DNA of 64,000 nucleotides. It comes from Globodera rostochiensis. Lineage: Eukaryota; Nematoda; Chromadorea; Rhabditida; Heteroderidae. Positions within the stretch are counted from its first letter, which is position 1, and every line of letters starts with the position of its first letter. A program made the translations under genes and the position numbers. Positions 51,401 through 62,115 of this stretch are shown piece by piece. A model generated the notes under the pieces. The model saw nothing but the letters and a program-made list of their open reading frames with translations, was not told the DNA's origin and did no database searches. The stretch is taken from the NCBI GenBank assembly GCA_018350325.1, contig JAEVLN010000013.1:868001-932000 (forward strand). The letters run 5' to 3'.

Positions 51401-52243
51401 GTGTCGTCTAAAAATGGGATTGGATGGGCGGCATAAAAATGTGTTCCGTCGCGAAACGACTCAAAACTATTGACCGGCGGGATCGAGATCTCGGGTTTTT
51501 GGTGCGACATTAAACCGGAAACCGGGATTTTTGGCAGCGATCTCGCCCGGCCACTTTTTTCAAATCACGACCTCTGAGGCCAGTTCCCGTCCGGGATTGT
51601 GAAAAAGCTAAACCATGAAGTAATTTTCAAAAATTCTTATTTTTACTGGTCTGGAATAAGAAATAGGACTCTCGAAATCTGGCGGAGTCTCGTTTGCCGT
51701 TCTCCTAGAGTATTGCCAAAATTATGTTGGCGGGGAATAGGTATATAAATTTGCTAAAGAAAAAATCAAACCTCTTTTGTCGCTTGGAACTAACGATTCA
51801 ACAACATTGGTTACAATTTCGAATGACAGCCGTGCAATGGTATGGTCCTGAAAAGAAAAAAAGATAATTTTTTGATTATAAATACTTTAAAAACAATTTA
51901 TTTTGTGGGTGTTTCAAATCTGAACAAAAAATAAATTTGGACGTTTTGGCGTGACACAATTTGGTTTTTCTATCCGTTTTGCGTTTAAAAAATCACAAAC
52001 CGTCAGCAGAAATGCGATATGAGTTGATCCAACCGCAATTTGTTTGATCCGATCAGCCGGAATAGACTGAAGTGCTGGCGTTACTTGCTGATTGCTTTTG
52101 TTGCGCTTTTCTGCGCATTCCCTCATCCTAGAATTATTTGCGATAAAAGTAAACCAAATACGAAATAAAAACCGTTCCAGAAGACCGCATTCATTGCCAG
52201 GAAGTGCTTGGCCGAAAAGAAATAGTTGCTTTTGATCACCCAT
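36508..52243 (-). CDS. ubr-5: UBR5/EDD-type HECT E3 ubiquitin ligase
   Basis: A very long minus-strand gene of several tens of exons. It starts [20 protein letters not shown] (52243-52173), joins to [10 protein letters not shown] and [15 protein letters not shown], and ends at TGA 36510-36508. In order it matches animal UBR5: an N-terminal RCC1-like propeller; UBA ([20 protein letters not shown]); [30 protein letters not shown] with [10 protein letters not shown]; an ankyrin-like [20 protein letters not shown]; the UBR zinc box; [17 protein letters not shown]; acidic Asp/Glu stretches; and a split HECT domain ([19 protein letters not shown], then [13 protein letters not shown] and [16 protein letters not shown]). 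The last exons give [20 protein letters not shown], with the catalytic Cys as the first full codon after the final splice, and end ARNFGFV. It transfers ubiquitin to N-degron and other substrates in nucleus and cytosol. The MLLE (PABC) domain was not found where vertebrates have it. Confidence 0.97.
42462..43017 (-). other. ubr-5: Acidic region exons of UBR5
   Basis: Two exons encode [40 protein letters not shown] and then [20 protein letters not shown] with a run of eight Asp. Position between the UBR box and the HECT domain matches the acidic stretch of animal UBR5 proteins. Confidence 0.85.
45253..45890 (-). other. ubr-5: UBR-type zinc finger (N-recognin box) exons of UBR5
   Basis: Three exons join to give [35 protein letters not shown], then [13 protein letters not shown], then [20 protein letters not shown]. 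The Cys/His ligands expected for the UBR box (C-x-C, CCxC, CHxxHDC, CDCW) are all present, so the N-degron-binding domain should fold. It lies just after the ankyrin-like segment at about 46130-45960. Confidence 0.93.
50760..50955 (-). other. ubr-5: UBA domain exon of UBR5
   Basis: Encodes [20 protein letters not shown], then [19 protein letters not shown] and [14 protein letters not shown]. This is nearly residue for residue the ubiquitin-binding UBA helix bundle of UBR5. The preceding exon (about 51190-51055) ends [19 protein letters not shown], again collinear. Confidence 0.95.
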
Positions 52244-53247
52244 TACAGATGAAATGATAGATAACTTCTATAAAATATGAAATGATTAATGAGAGTTTTA
52301 GTTTTTAGTATGATGGTGTGTGTCGCCCCGCCCCATTTTTCGAAGAAATAGAAAAAAATGTAGTCGTATAATGCGATTCTTGAGGGTTTTTTCAGTATAA
52401 CCTCCATTTGGTCGAATTATAAGATTAAACCCCCGAATATAAGATCAAATCAAAATTCTTAAAAAATATCCGATCGGAGCTCCGGAATATCCGGAATCGG
52501 AGAACCGAACCCACCGGAATCCTGAAATTTCGAAAGCTCAAGAAATTTTCTGATCATTTTTGCCCTTTCCAGAATGAGGTTTTAGCCTCTGGTAGTCCGA
52601 TGAGGATATGAGGTTTAGCCTCATTTTATGGCTTTTCAGATGAGGCTTTTTGGGAATTTTTTCCCTAATAAAATGGAACACCTATTTCTTGAATATTTGG
52701 CGTAATGTTCATACAACAGAAAATGAGCAGTAATTATGTATTACTAGGGAGGCAAAAAATATGCGCATAAATTGCGAATTATGCACATGGAAATGCGTTC
52801 AAGAAGCTTCAAACCAAGCTGAAAACACGTTTTTCGTGCATTTCAGACCGTTCCAAGTTCAGGGGAAAAAAATGCATATGCATTTTTTTGCTTCCCTAAT
52901 TATTACAATTGAGAAAAGATGTTTCTAGGGCGTATTTCAATGGATCTTTACAGAATTGACAAGAACTCTTACTTTTGGTATTAAAACTTCTTTAATTCGG
53001 AGGAATGAAGAAAAGCCCCAGTGAGTTTAACATTTTTTCATATTATAGTTTGAGCAGCTGGCATTGAGTCAGCAGGGCCGTAGTGTGCCTTGGATTTCGG
53101 GTGGGCGTAAGAAAGTTTACAAAAATTATTTTTTGAGCCTTTTTCGATCTACCCACGCTACGCCTGGCTATGCTCAAATTTAATAAAAATTTCTTAAGAT
53201 AAATTGGGGTTTCTTTATTTTTGATTTTTTTAGTCTCTCTTCAGTTG
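52244..53247. other. Divergent intergenic region between UBR5 (-) and Ser/Gln-rich gene (+)
   Basis: Presumably contains both promoters. 52572-52640 is a fragment of the GAGGTTTTAGCCTC repeat family seen complete at 32134-32886, and 52745-52898 is a small foldback element. 53073-53165 (GGGCCGTAGTGTGCC...CTACGCCTGGC) is another possible short inverted-end insert. Confidence 0.45.
52745..52898. mobile_element. 154-bp foldback element
   Basis: Left end TAGGGAGGCAAAAAATATGC is mirrored by the right end GCATTTTTTTGCTTCCCTA. Flanks TGTATTAC (52737-52744) and ATTATTAC (52899-52906) agree at 6 of 8 positions, consistent with an aged 8-bp target duplication. No coding capacity. It differs in sequence from the CAGGG families. 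Confidence 0.65.
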
Positions 53248-53980
53248 ATGGCTTCAACAATAGCATCTTCACGGCGGCAGCAGCAACGTAAAAGTCCGGC
53301 ACGACAGACAGAAGCAGTCCAACCGCAGAACCAGGAAAGGGTGGAGGAGAACTCTGAATCATCAATGCCAACAGAATTGGCACATCAAGGAGAGAAAATT
53401 GAGCCGGAATCAGCGGAAATCAAACAGAATGTGGCTAATGATGAGGACAATGGTGAAAAAATCGATGGTGGTGCAGCAATGTCAAACAATCTGTTTCAAG
53501 TAAATCAACAGCAGCAACATCAAACATCATCTACAACACCATGCACAGCAGGTAGTTGCCATTTATGATTTGGATTGTTTTGCAAAGGCAACAATAAATT
53601 CTGATTAGATCAGAAAGTTGTTAGACATCGCTCATTCCAATTGATCCCGTCCCGTTCTTTCCCTAGCAGCGTTGTCATCGTCTTCTTCATTGGCTGGCAC
53701 GAACGCAGCGTTGGAGCAGCTGTTTCAAGCAGCTGGCATGATGGGCCTCAACACCGCAGCGACGCCGGCAATGCCAACACCGCCGTATCATCAACAGCAA
53801 AAAGGTGCCGCTCACCAAACATCTTCAACCAACAGTGCTGGACCATCCGGCATTGGCGACGGAAGCAGCAACTCTTCACTGTTGGCATCATCAACAAAAA
53901 GTGTACTCACCAAAGTGGAGTCGGCAAAAACAAGTGAGTTGAAAGCTCTTAGAGTTGAACTCGGCATCAAATCACAATAA
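53248..53980 (+). CDS. Ser/Gln-rich low-complexity protein, unrecognised
   Basis: Two exons are supported. The first (53248-53551) begins MASTIASSRRQQQRKSPARQ and ends SSTTPCTA with a phase-1 donor (GTAGTT). The second (from 53669 to stop 53980) continues AALSSSSSLAGTNAALEQLF, GMMGLNTAATPAMPTPPYHQ, KSVLTKVESAKTSELKAL, ending LGIKSQ. About 202 residues (the exact count depends on the splice). A T-rich acceptor (TTTTTTTAG at 53233) lies 14 bases before the ATG, the distance and form expected of a spliced-leader trans-splice site. There is no signal peptide or known domain. Glu/Gln/Ser-rich composition suggests a disordered regulatory protein. A GTGAGT at about 53932 could be an alternative donor, leaving the C-terminus uncertain. 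Confidence 0.6.
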
Positions 53981-54012
53981 ACTTTGATGGGTTTAAATAA
54001 TCTTGAAAACTT

Positions 54013-54271
54013 TCTTAAGATAAATTGGGATTTGTTTATGTTTGATTTTTTAGTCTCTCTTCCGTTGATGGCTTCAACAATAGCATCTTCACGGCGGCAG
54101 CAGCAACGTAAAAGTCCGGCACGACATACAGAAGCAGTCCAACCGCAGAACCAGGAAAGGGTGGAGGAGAACTCTGAATCATCAATGCCAACAGAATTGG
54201 CACATCAAAGAGAGAAAATTGAGCCGGAATCAGCGGAAATCAAACAGAAAGTGGCTAATGATGAGGATTGA
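54013..54271 (+). pseudogene. Truncated tandem copy of the 5' end of the Ser/Gln-rich gene
   Basis: From TTCTTAAGATAAATTGGG onward this repeats 53189-53450 with few differences, including the T-rich acceptor and the ATG (MASTIASSRRQQQRK). It stops shortly after VANDED, where the original goes on NGEKIDGG. It contains 72-odd codons and no second exon. Either a decayed partial duplication or a very short gene; the former is more likely. Confidence 0.7.
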
Positions 54272-54533
54272 AATAATGGATGATAAATAAATGGAAACGG
54301 ATAAATGATGGATGTGATCTAATTTTTTCCCCGATCTCCTCACATTTTGTGTCACTGGATATTTATTATTAGGACAATAGGTATTATATTTATTTTTAAT
54401 TTTGTGGCCTTTCTTTCCATTGCGTTCTTCTGCTGTTTAAAGCGACTCAATGTTTCGTTGTTAAATGGCTTGATCTTAGGGATTATTTAAAACTAAAGAT
54501 TTTAATAAGTTTTTAGTCTTTCATTAATGCTGA

Positions 54534-54693
54534 CCGACATTTGCGGACTAAGGCAAAACCGAAGTTTGTGCCCTTAGGCAAAGCCGACATTTGTGCCTTA
54601 AGACATAACCGGCATTCGCCTTAAGGCAACTCCGACATTTGTGCCTTAACTATAAGGCAAGCCGACATTTGTGCCTTAAGGCTCGACATTTAC
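54534..54693. repeat. Degenerate ~30-36-bp tandem repeat (CCGACATTTGTGCCTTAAGGC)
   Basis: Five to six imperfect copies built around GCCGACATTTGTGCCTTAAG. Alternate copies drift (CCGAAGTTTGTGCCC, CCGGCATTCGCCTTAAGG). It lies just downstream of the partial gene copy, with no coding signal. CCTTAAGG is a palindrome within each unit. Confidence 0.8.
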
Positions 54694-55077
54694 GCCGCGA
54701 GAGCATATTTATCAACTCGATTTGTTCTCAAATGTTGAAGGCTCCAACCAGCAATGAAAATGAAATTATGCAAATAGCACAATGCGTCACAATAATAAGT
54801 TTGTCGGCTAATCGTTGTTCCGCTTCTGACTACTCCATACTGCTTGTTCTAATCAACATGCGCACCAGGGATGTCGTCCGTGTCAAAAAACATTACGGAA
54901 CACGGAATACGGACAGAACAAAAATACGGAATTTCATGGAATACGGTCAAAACTTTTGTAATAAATTTTTATAGAGACTTTTTTACGATTTTCATTGTGC
55001 AAAGCAAAAAACATTTGAATCCCATAATTCTACTTACTGTTACTGCTGGGAGGGAGGGATGGTGGGTGGGTGTCGGT

Positions 55078-55765
55078 CAGGGCTGTATCGACATTCCGAT
55101 TTCGACAAAAATGGGCTGTTTTCGAAAATAATTTCGAAAGTCGGAGGTCCCGGTTTTTAAATTATTGGCAAGGGCGGGCAGTGGGTCTTGCCAACTTTTT
55201 GACAAAATTTTAATCTTTTTTACATGTGTCCCCCAGGTAAACGATTCAGTGGTCTGTCTTTTCTATGTTGTGTTTGGGTTCGAACCCGCTTGTGCGATCA
55301 TTTTTTTAACCTTTCTTCGGCCTTCACATTCTATCCCCCATTAACGAAACATTTTTAAATGATTTCAAATATTTTTAAATTTTTGAAATAAATTAATCAC
55401 ATCTTCTTGAATTTTTGCTTTCATTTTCTTGACAAAAACATTAAAATGTTCAAAAAATTCCCCCCGAACTCCTCCACTCTTACGTAATCTTTTAAAAAAA
55501 ATTTTCCTAAATTCCTAAGCAAAATGCTTAATTCTGCTAAAATTTTAAATTTCTTAACAAAATTAAGTTAAAAATTCAAAAATTTCTAGGCGGCGCCTAT
55601 CGGCACCGCCGACCCCCCGCCGCTTAAAAGCTTTAAGCCTAAGAGCGGCCACTGAAGCAAAAAATGACGACTTATAAAATAATTTTTTTTAGTCACATAA
55701 AAAAAATTTCGATTTCGAACTTTTCAGTTTCGATTTCGACTTTTTGTTTAGTTTCGACAGCCCTG
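55078..55765. mobile_element. hAT-like foldback element (CAGGGCTGTATCGA family), nested in a hairpin repeat
   Basis: Begins CAGGGCTGTATCGACATTCC and ends TTTCGACAGCCCTG. Subterminal TTTCGACTTT/ATTTCGAAAGTC words repeat in both halves. The flanks, GTGTCGGT (55070-55077) and GTGCCGAT (55766-55773), are both pieces of the GC hairpin repeat, showing that the element inserted into such a repeat; as an 8-bp duplication they match at 6 of 8 sites. Another hairpin copy (55589-55611) lies inside. Confidence 0.75.
55589..55611. repeat. GC hairpin repeat, reverse orientation
   Basis: GGCGGCGCC-TATC-GGCACCGCC with the shared AAAAATTCAAAAATTTCT arm on the left and CCCCCCG on the right. It lies within the foldback element 55078-55765. 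Confidence 0.75.
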
Positions 55766-56641
55766 GTGCCGATAGGTGCCGCCGGTAACAATTTTAAATT
55801 TTTGATAGAATTTGTTAAGAAAATTACCTAGTCCAAAACTGCAGAATTTTGCCCAATAAATTACTAAATTTGCCGGATTCCGGCACCCCTCGAATATAAC
55901 AATTTTTATTAAAATCCAAACGTATTTAAGTTTTATATTGAGCTAGTGTGCTTTTCTTTCATTTTTTTCATTTTGTGAAAGTGGGGAAGAAATGTGCTGA
56001 GGAAATGATGATGTTGATGACCTTCTCTCGTCTTTACACGCACTTTCTTCACTGAAGATGTTACGCTGAAGAAGGACGGATTTCATTCATCTGTCCTTCC
56101 AATATTCATCCTTCTCATCGCGTTTGTCGATGACATATCGAGACAGAGGGGAGGAGGGACGACCTCTACCGGCGTGAGAGCAGAAGAAAAGGTCGTACAT
56201 CCCATTCCCGATAGCAAGGCGATTGTGAAACCAAATTTTGCAGCAATTTGAAACCAGTTTGTGCAATTGAGTTTAAGCCTAGCCTAGCCTAGCATACAAG
56301 TTCGATTATGTCCCGATTTTTCTCGTCTGTAAATTGGTTCGAAAATTGATTGTCAGCCATACCCATTTTGTTTTACATTTCTATGACGGCAACAAAGGAA
56401 AAAGACATAAACAGGGCTGGGCAAAATTTCGGATTCCGGTGGTTTGGAATTGGTAAAATTTCGGATTTTGCACCCCTAAAAATGGCACTTTTGGAGCAAA
56501 TTTGGGTAATAGTGCATATGGTCCCCCCCCCCCAAAGAAAGTGGTGTTCCTGGGGTTCGGGGGCGTAGAATCCAAATCCGACGTTTGTTTCGACCAATTC
56601 CGAACCCGGGACTCGGATTCGAACAATTTATCAAATTAAAA

Positions 56642-56930
56642 AGGGATGGGCAAAATTTCGGAGCTGAAATTTTGGAAATTTCGGGTTTTTTGGCCGTTTC
56701 AGGTTTCGGATTTCGGAAATTGAGTAAAATTTCGAATTTTACATTGAAAATCGAAAATCGGCAAATTTTCGAGTTGAAAACATTTCGGATTTCGGGTTTT
56801 GGATATTTTGGAAAATTTCGGGATTTTTGGGTTTTCGGATTTCGGATTTTAAATCGTTTCGGATTTTTGAGGTTTCGGAAATTTCGGGTCTCGAATTTCG
56901 GATTTTATTTTCCGATTTTGCCCATCCCTG
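56642..56930. repeat. TTTCGGATTTCGG repeat block with inverted ends
   Basis: Left edge AAGGGATGGGCAAAATTTCG and right edge CCGATTTTGCCCATCCCTG form an inverted pair. The interior is almost entirely TTTCGGA/TTTTGGATT phrases. A second left-type end, CAGGGCTGGGCAAAATTTCG, sits at 56412, so two elements may be nested. I found no convincing target duplication. Confidence 0.6.
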
Positions 56931-56961
56931 ATCTGCACTATTGCTCAAATTTGTGTGCAAG

Positions 56962-56986
56962 TCGGCGGTGCCGATAGACGCCGCCG
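56962..56986. repeat. GC hairpin repeat, forward orientation
   Basis: CGGCGGTGCC-GATA-GACGCCGCCG followed by GAGAAAATTTTGAATTTTTG and AATTTGTTAAG, the consensus arm of the family. The outward G run is missing (CAAGT instead). Confidence 0.75.
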
Positions 56987-59081
56987 AGAAAATTTTGAAT
57001 TTTTGACTCACAAATAAATTTGTTAAGAATTCAAGTGTTTTTTTGTCGTGCCCAAATTAGGGTATATAATATAAAGTTAGGGGGAAGACTGAACTGCTGG
57101 GAGAGGGGATTGCGTGAGAACCATTCAATGTTATAAAATCCCTCTATAATGAATGGGCTACTACAATAATTACCGTCCATGTTTTTCTGATCTGCTGGAA
57201 TTGATGTGAATTTCGTCAACAAAATTGGTCTGGGAAAGCTTGCGCTGTCGAAGAAGCACTGTGAATTAAAACTTATACATTTACTGCGCGTTGATTGTAG
57301 AAATCAACGCAAGCAAAACGGGTTTTTTTCATAGACAATCATTGCCGGCTGATTTTGTCTGTTTTCTCCGCCTAGCTCCCGCCCCCGAATCGCCCCCCCC
57401 CATTGAATCCGCTTAATTTTCGGTATTGCAAAATTTTAAACTGTTTCCAACTGTCAATTCTGTCAAATTTTAAGGTTTTTTCTCGCAACATCCCATAAAA
57501 ATGTCCAAAAATGTGTTTGTTTGAGTTGAGACTACCATTGGGCGAGTCAGTTGTGGGTTTGGTTTTGCTGAAGCATTGAGAACGAAAATAACTTCTCTTT
57601 CTCGTTAACTTCACATAGATAATGTTTTTTGCATCTTGATCTGAATTGCTCATTTTGTGGGGATGGGCGGGGGGGGGGGGCTTTATACTAGATTTTCTCG
57701 TTCTTAAGCCCTCAAAAAATGCTTAGAAACCCAATTACCCTCCTCCTCGCCTCCAAATCGATTCAGCCCATCATCATCATCATCATCATCCAACTATCTC
57801 TCTTTCCATCTCCTCCAATTCCATCATTCAAAACCGGTGATTTGCGCATCGCCCCCCCCCGCCCCCTCCACCATTCGTTCGTCCGCCGTTCGTTTGTTTC
57901 CCCTGCCTTTATCAAGGAAAAGAAACTAACTGCTCGAAACCCATTAAAGCGACCTCCAAAAGAATTTTCTTGTCAAACCCAATTTTTTTGATTAGGGTTG
58001 ATGTCCGGACATTTCACGCTAGGACGTTTTGCACGTGAAAAAACGCACTTAAACAACAAAGCAAACTTTTTGCGGATTCGTACTCAGCTCGACGAGAGGA
58101 ATCGATTGGTAGTATTTTTATTCGGTAAACCATTCCCATGAGCAAATGTCCAATGTTTTTTTTACCCCTTTATGGGCGAATCCGTTTTTTCACTAATGTG
58201 CGAAATGTCCAATGTATGAAATGTCATTGAGCCTTGGCAACCCGACGTTGGGGTTGAGATTTTTGTAATTTGAGGAAGAAAAATCCCGACAAAATTTTCG
58301 GGCCCGGGTGCTAACCCTACTTTTGGTTTTGTTTTTTTAATTGACTAGGTTTGTAAATATTTAACATGGTTCTCCACTTTGTTTAATTTAAATTTTACTT
58401 AGAAACCAACATTCTCTTTTGGAAAAATGAAAATCCTCAAGTACTAGTGTTTTTAAGCATAATTTAATTATACAGATCTTTTTAATTTATTCAAAGCTCC
58501 GGGAATAGTTTTATTTTAGGATTTATTTTAATTTTAGAAAAATATTTTCTAGCGGTCTAAAACTTACAATTACTATTTTAGTTTCTTACACTTTTTTCAC
58601 ATAACGACAAGCGCATGATCAGTTTGGTGGCGGTTGATGGCGATCAGACGGGTTCGAGCTCCTAAAAATATTATTGACACTCTGATTCCATCAATCATCA
58701 TCAAAGAGTTTGGCGGAGAGGTCGTCCTCCCCATCAAAATGTCATTTTTACAAAATTGGTATTTTGGGCGAGAAAATATTGGACCTAGAAAATATTCCAA
58801 TGTTCAAAAACGTAATTAATCATCGAAGCGTCGACTTTTGGCGCCCGTTGCCCACTCAGCAACGGCGATCGGGCGAATGAATAATCAATCAAACAGTTGA
58901 CTTTTTGCAAATTAATGGGCCTGGCCTTCAAGTGCGATAACAACATTCATAACATTCCTCATAGTCAATGTTAAAGTATCAAAGTGTCGATGTGGTGGTA
59001 CTACAGTAACCCAATTAAAATTTCATGGCAATGCTTGCGCGATTCAAAAAGCTGATCGAGAGATCTCATTAGGGTTCCAAT

Positions 59082-60196
59082 CAGGGCTGCACGTGATCAC
59101 GGATCACGCCAATCACGGCGTTTTTGGGGGTCCGTGATCACGGATCACGGTCACGGATTTTTTGAAATAATCCGTGATTTTGATCCGTGATTGGTATTGG
59201 AGTATGGATTAATAATAAAAAATTTTCGAAACGAATACTTGGAATATTAAATATTCCGATTGGGTACGTTTGGGCGCTCACGGTTGGGCGCTCGGTATAG
59301 GCTAGTAAAAATTTTGGAAAGTACGTGTTTATTAAGCAACATTTTTTAAGGCTCATATATAAAACTAGCTTAGGCTTTACAATTTTTTGAAAAAAACGTT
59401 TAAAAAGACCCGGCGCCCAACCGTAAGCGCCCGAATGAACGGCTCCCAAAATATTCGACTTGCTCTGCAAAATTTTTTCAGTTTTGCTCATCGGAAATAA
59501 AACGTGTGTCGTTGTGATTTAATAAAAATGCTAAGGTTAAGGTTGTTTCATACTTTTACAAAAAAATCCTGAAAGAATTTTCTTAACGAAATATTTCTTA
59601 AAAAGAATTTCAGGTGATGCCTTGGACACTTCCCATTCTTTAAAAATCAAAATTACCGCATTTATGTTTAAAATTTTGTTGCAAATCTCTTAATAATTTG
59701 AGTCAAAAATTCAAAATTTTCTCGGCGGTGCCTATCGGCACCGCCGAATCCCACCCCCTAAAGGTTCTCAAAAAAACTTGTATTATTGAAAAATTCAAAA
59801 ACCGGCAAAAAAAATTTTGAGAATTCTGCTTTACCTGGAGGGAGTGGTCGCCGGTGCCGATAGGCGCCGCCGAGAAAATTTTTTGAAGATTTTAACAAAA
59901 ATAAAATTGGTCCAAAATGATTAATTTTGCAAGACAATTGGGACCCCTCACTGGCGCCGCCCCTGGTTTCTGTCTTATTTTCCATTAAATAATATTGGAA
60001 AGAGAATAACTGTGATAATTTCAAAAAAAAATTTTGGGGTTTCTCTATTTATTTTTTTTCAAAATCACGGATCACGCCAAATCACGGCGTTTTTGGGGGT
60101 CCGTGATCACGGATCACGGTCACGGATTTTTTTTCCTCCCCCCGTGATCACGGATCACGTTCACGGATTTTTTTTTTCCGATCACGTGCAGCCCTG
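59082..60196. mobile_element. hAT-like foldback element (CAGGGCTGCACGTGATCACG family)
   Basis: 1115 bp. Left end CAGGGCTGCACGTGATCACG and right end CGATCACGTGCAGCCCTG are inverted repeats. Identical 8-bp flanks GTTCCAAT stand at 59074-59081 and 60197-60204. Both ends carry blocks of GGATCACG/CCGTGATCACGG subterminal repeats. Two hairpin repeats lie inside (59722-59747 and 59848-59873), facing opposite ways. There is no transposase; an internal minus-strand frame (59491-59138) is not recognisable. Confidence 0.93.
59722..59873. repeat. Pair of GC hairpin repeats back to back
   Basis: A reverse copy (59722-59747, CGGCGGTGCC-TATC-GGCACCGCCG) and a forward copy (59848-59873, CGCCGGTGCC-GATA-GGCGCCGCCG) are separated by 100 bases. 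The AT-rich arms point outward and the C/G-rich sides inward, the opposite arrangement to 18427-18792. Confidence 0.75.
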
Positions 60197-61996
60197 GTTC
60201 CAATGAATGCGTTTTTTTGTATTATCCGCAACCTTCAGATGTCTAAGGATTATGATCAAAAACATTGATCAATTTGCTTTAGCTTTACAGTCTGTCTTTC
60301 CTCCATCATCCACTGTTCGCAAGCTTCTTGTTCTCCCCCTCCCCCCCGAACGGTGTGAAATAGAAGAAGGGCCCACCGGCGCCGGAGGGTGGGCAATGGT
60401 GGAGAGTACATAAGCCACTGCCGTTGTCCATCCGATCCCATCGGACTTAGGGACGATGGACGGACGGGCGGACGGACGGGCAGTCGTCGGACAGATGATG
60501 ATCATCTCCTCGTCCCCGACCGTCCGGGCCGCGCGGGTTTTGTTAGCCCCGCTTCTCTGACTGGTGATGGTGAAGGTCCTCAAAATGTGCAGCAAAGCGC
60601 AAAAATCCCCCCCCCCCAATTCTGTGTGTTGGTGGAGCGGAGGGTTGCTTCCCCCCCCCCCCCCTGCCCCAACATCGGTGGATCGGATCAAATTGAGTGT
60701 GGAGGTGGTGGGGGAAAACTTCACCAGTCTCATCTCTGTATCGCGCCTTCTTCACCATCTTGTTTTTATTGTTTTATGCAGAAAATCAAGGGTCCCAACT
60801 TTCTGAGTTGTCCTGTTTTTTTCATGTTTTGTCGATTTTATTTTTAGATTTGCTAAATAGTTGTAAGCAATTTTATTTCCCAAGTTGCATATTTGTGTCT
60901 CAATCCCAATGTCAGATCCAATTCCAATTTCCGAGACAAATTCAAATGCTTATTAATTGTTTAATACACCCAAGAATCCAAACTTCTTCTCTCCCCATTC
61001 CCCGACATTTCTGATCTCTGAAGAGCCGGGGCTAAACCCAAACTGATCGACTATCCTATTTTGTGTTTCTTCTTCTCACATTGATCGTCGTCCCCCTTTT
61101 GTTTTATTCCTTTTCTTCCCCTAAGTCTTCTCCCACTGTCCATCCCAAATGTGTGCCCCCCCCCTTTCGAACGTAAAACGGACTTTTTGTTAATGGATTG
61201 AGGCAGGGAGGGCGGGGGGGGGCGTCCGATCGCTGCCAGCCTCCGCCCTCCTCCCCGCTGCGCGAGTCGTGTGATCGTTAATTTTCCGATCACCATGCCC
61301 CCCCATACTCCATCGCCCAAGCGTCGCACTCATCGCTCGCGCTCCATTTTTACACCATACGCATGCCTAAACACAACCGCATATATTTGTTGCTAAGATA
61401 TTAAATATAATTTTTTATAACTTATTGAAAAAAAATCAAAAACCCAATTTGGCTTCTGGCAATTTATGGTTGAGTAAGGGTCGAACTTCTGACCACAGAA
61501 TTTGTCGAGAATTTTAATATTGCTTATCCAAGCTTTTTTTGCAACTCTCCGATAGCGATTTGGATTTACTGCCGGGTTTTTTTACGATCCGGCGACCGAT
61601 TATGAATTATATTTGAAAAAATATAGGTACACCAAAATTTGTGAATTTATGGCGATTGAACCTTTTGAGCATATTAAAATTTGACTTGACAGTTCACCAA
61701 ATCTAAATTTGTTAGTTATCTCGCCTAAAAATTCGATTAATTTTGATTTTCACTGTTTTCGCGTTTTGGCTTCTTGGTAAATGAGTTTTTTTGCTTTTAT
61801 CTAAAGCAACAAACATCAGTCCATCCGTTGAAAGTACATGTTTTTCACGCTCTATATTCTGTGTGCACTCGCTGATGCTGATGCTGGGCGGCAATTAGCC
61901 CCGCTCGGTTCGCTCAGCCGACGGTGATCCGTCCCCGATCCGCTCACAACTCACCTCCCCCGGGGGGAGGGAGGGTGAGTGAGCTGATGAGCCCGA

Positions 61997-62115
61997 CACA
62001 ATTGAGTCCAACAGCTTTAGAGAAGCTCCACTCATCGAGCCGAGCCCGCACAATTGAGTCCCACAGCTTTAGAGAAGCTCCACTCATCGAGCCGAGCAGC
62101 ACAATTGAGTTAACA
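61997..62115. repeat. 52-bp tandem repeat, 2.3 copies
   Basis: Two nearly identical units (CACAATTGAGTCC..., AGCTTTAGAGAAGCTCCACT, CATCGAGCCGAGC) and a partial third starting at 62100. Offsets are 52 and 51 bases, so a translated reading would shift frame; this argues against coding. Confidence 0.85.

Noticed and set aside
55240..55300. Possible tRNA B box (GGGTTCGAACCC) at about 55268
   Set aside because: No matching A box or acceptor stem at the required distance; it does not fold as a tRNA by eye.
58640..58665. Second B-box-like GGTTCGAGCTCC
   Set aside because: Again no cloverleaf around it.
60269..60847. Overlapping open frames of 150 residues on both strands
   Set aside because: GC-rich stretch with C8-C14 runs; frames on both strands have no protein features.
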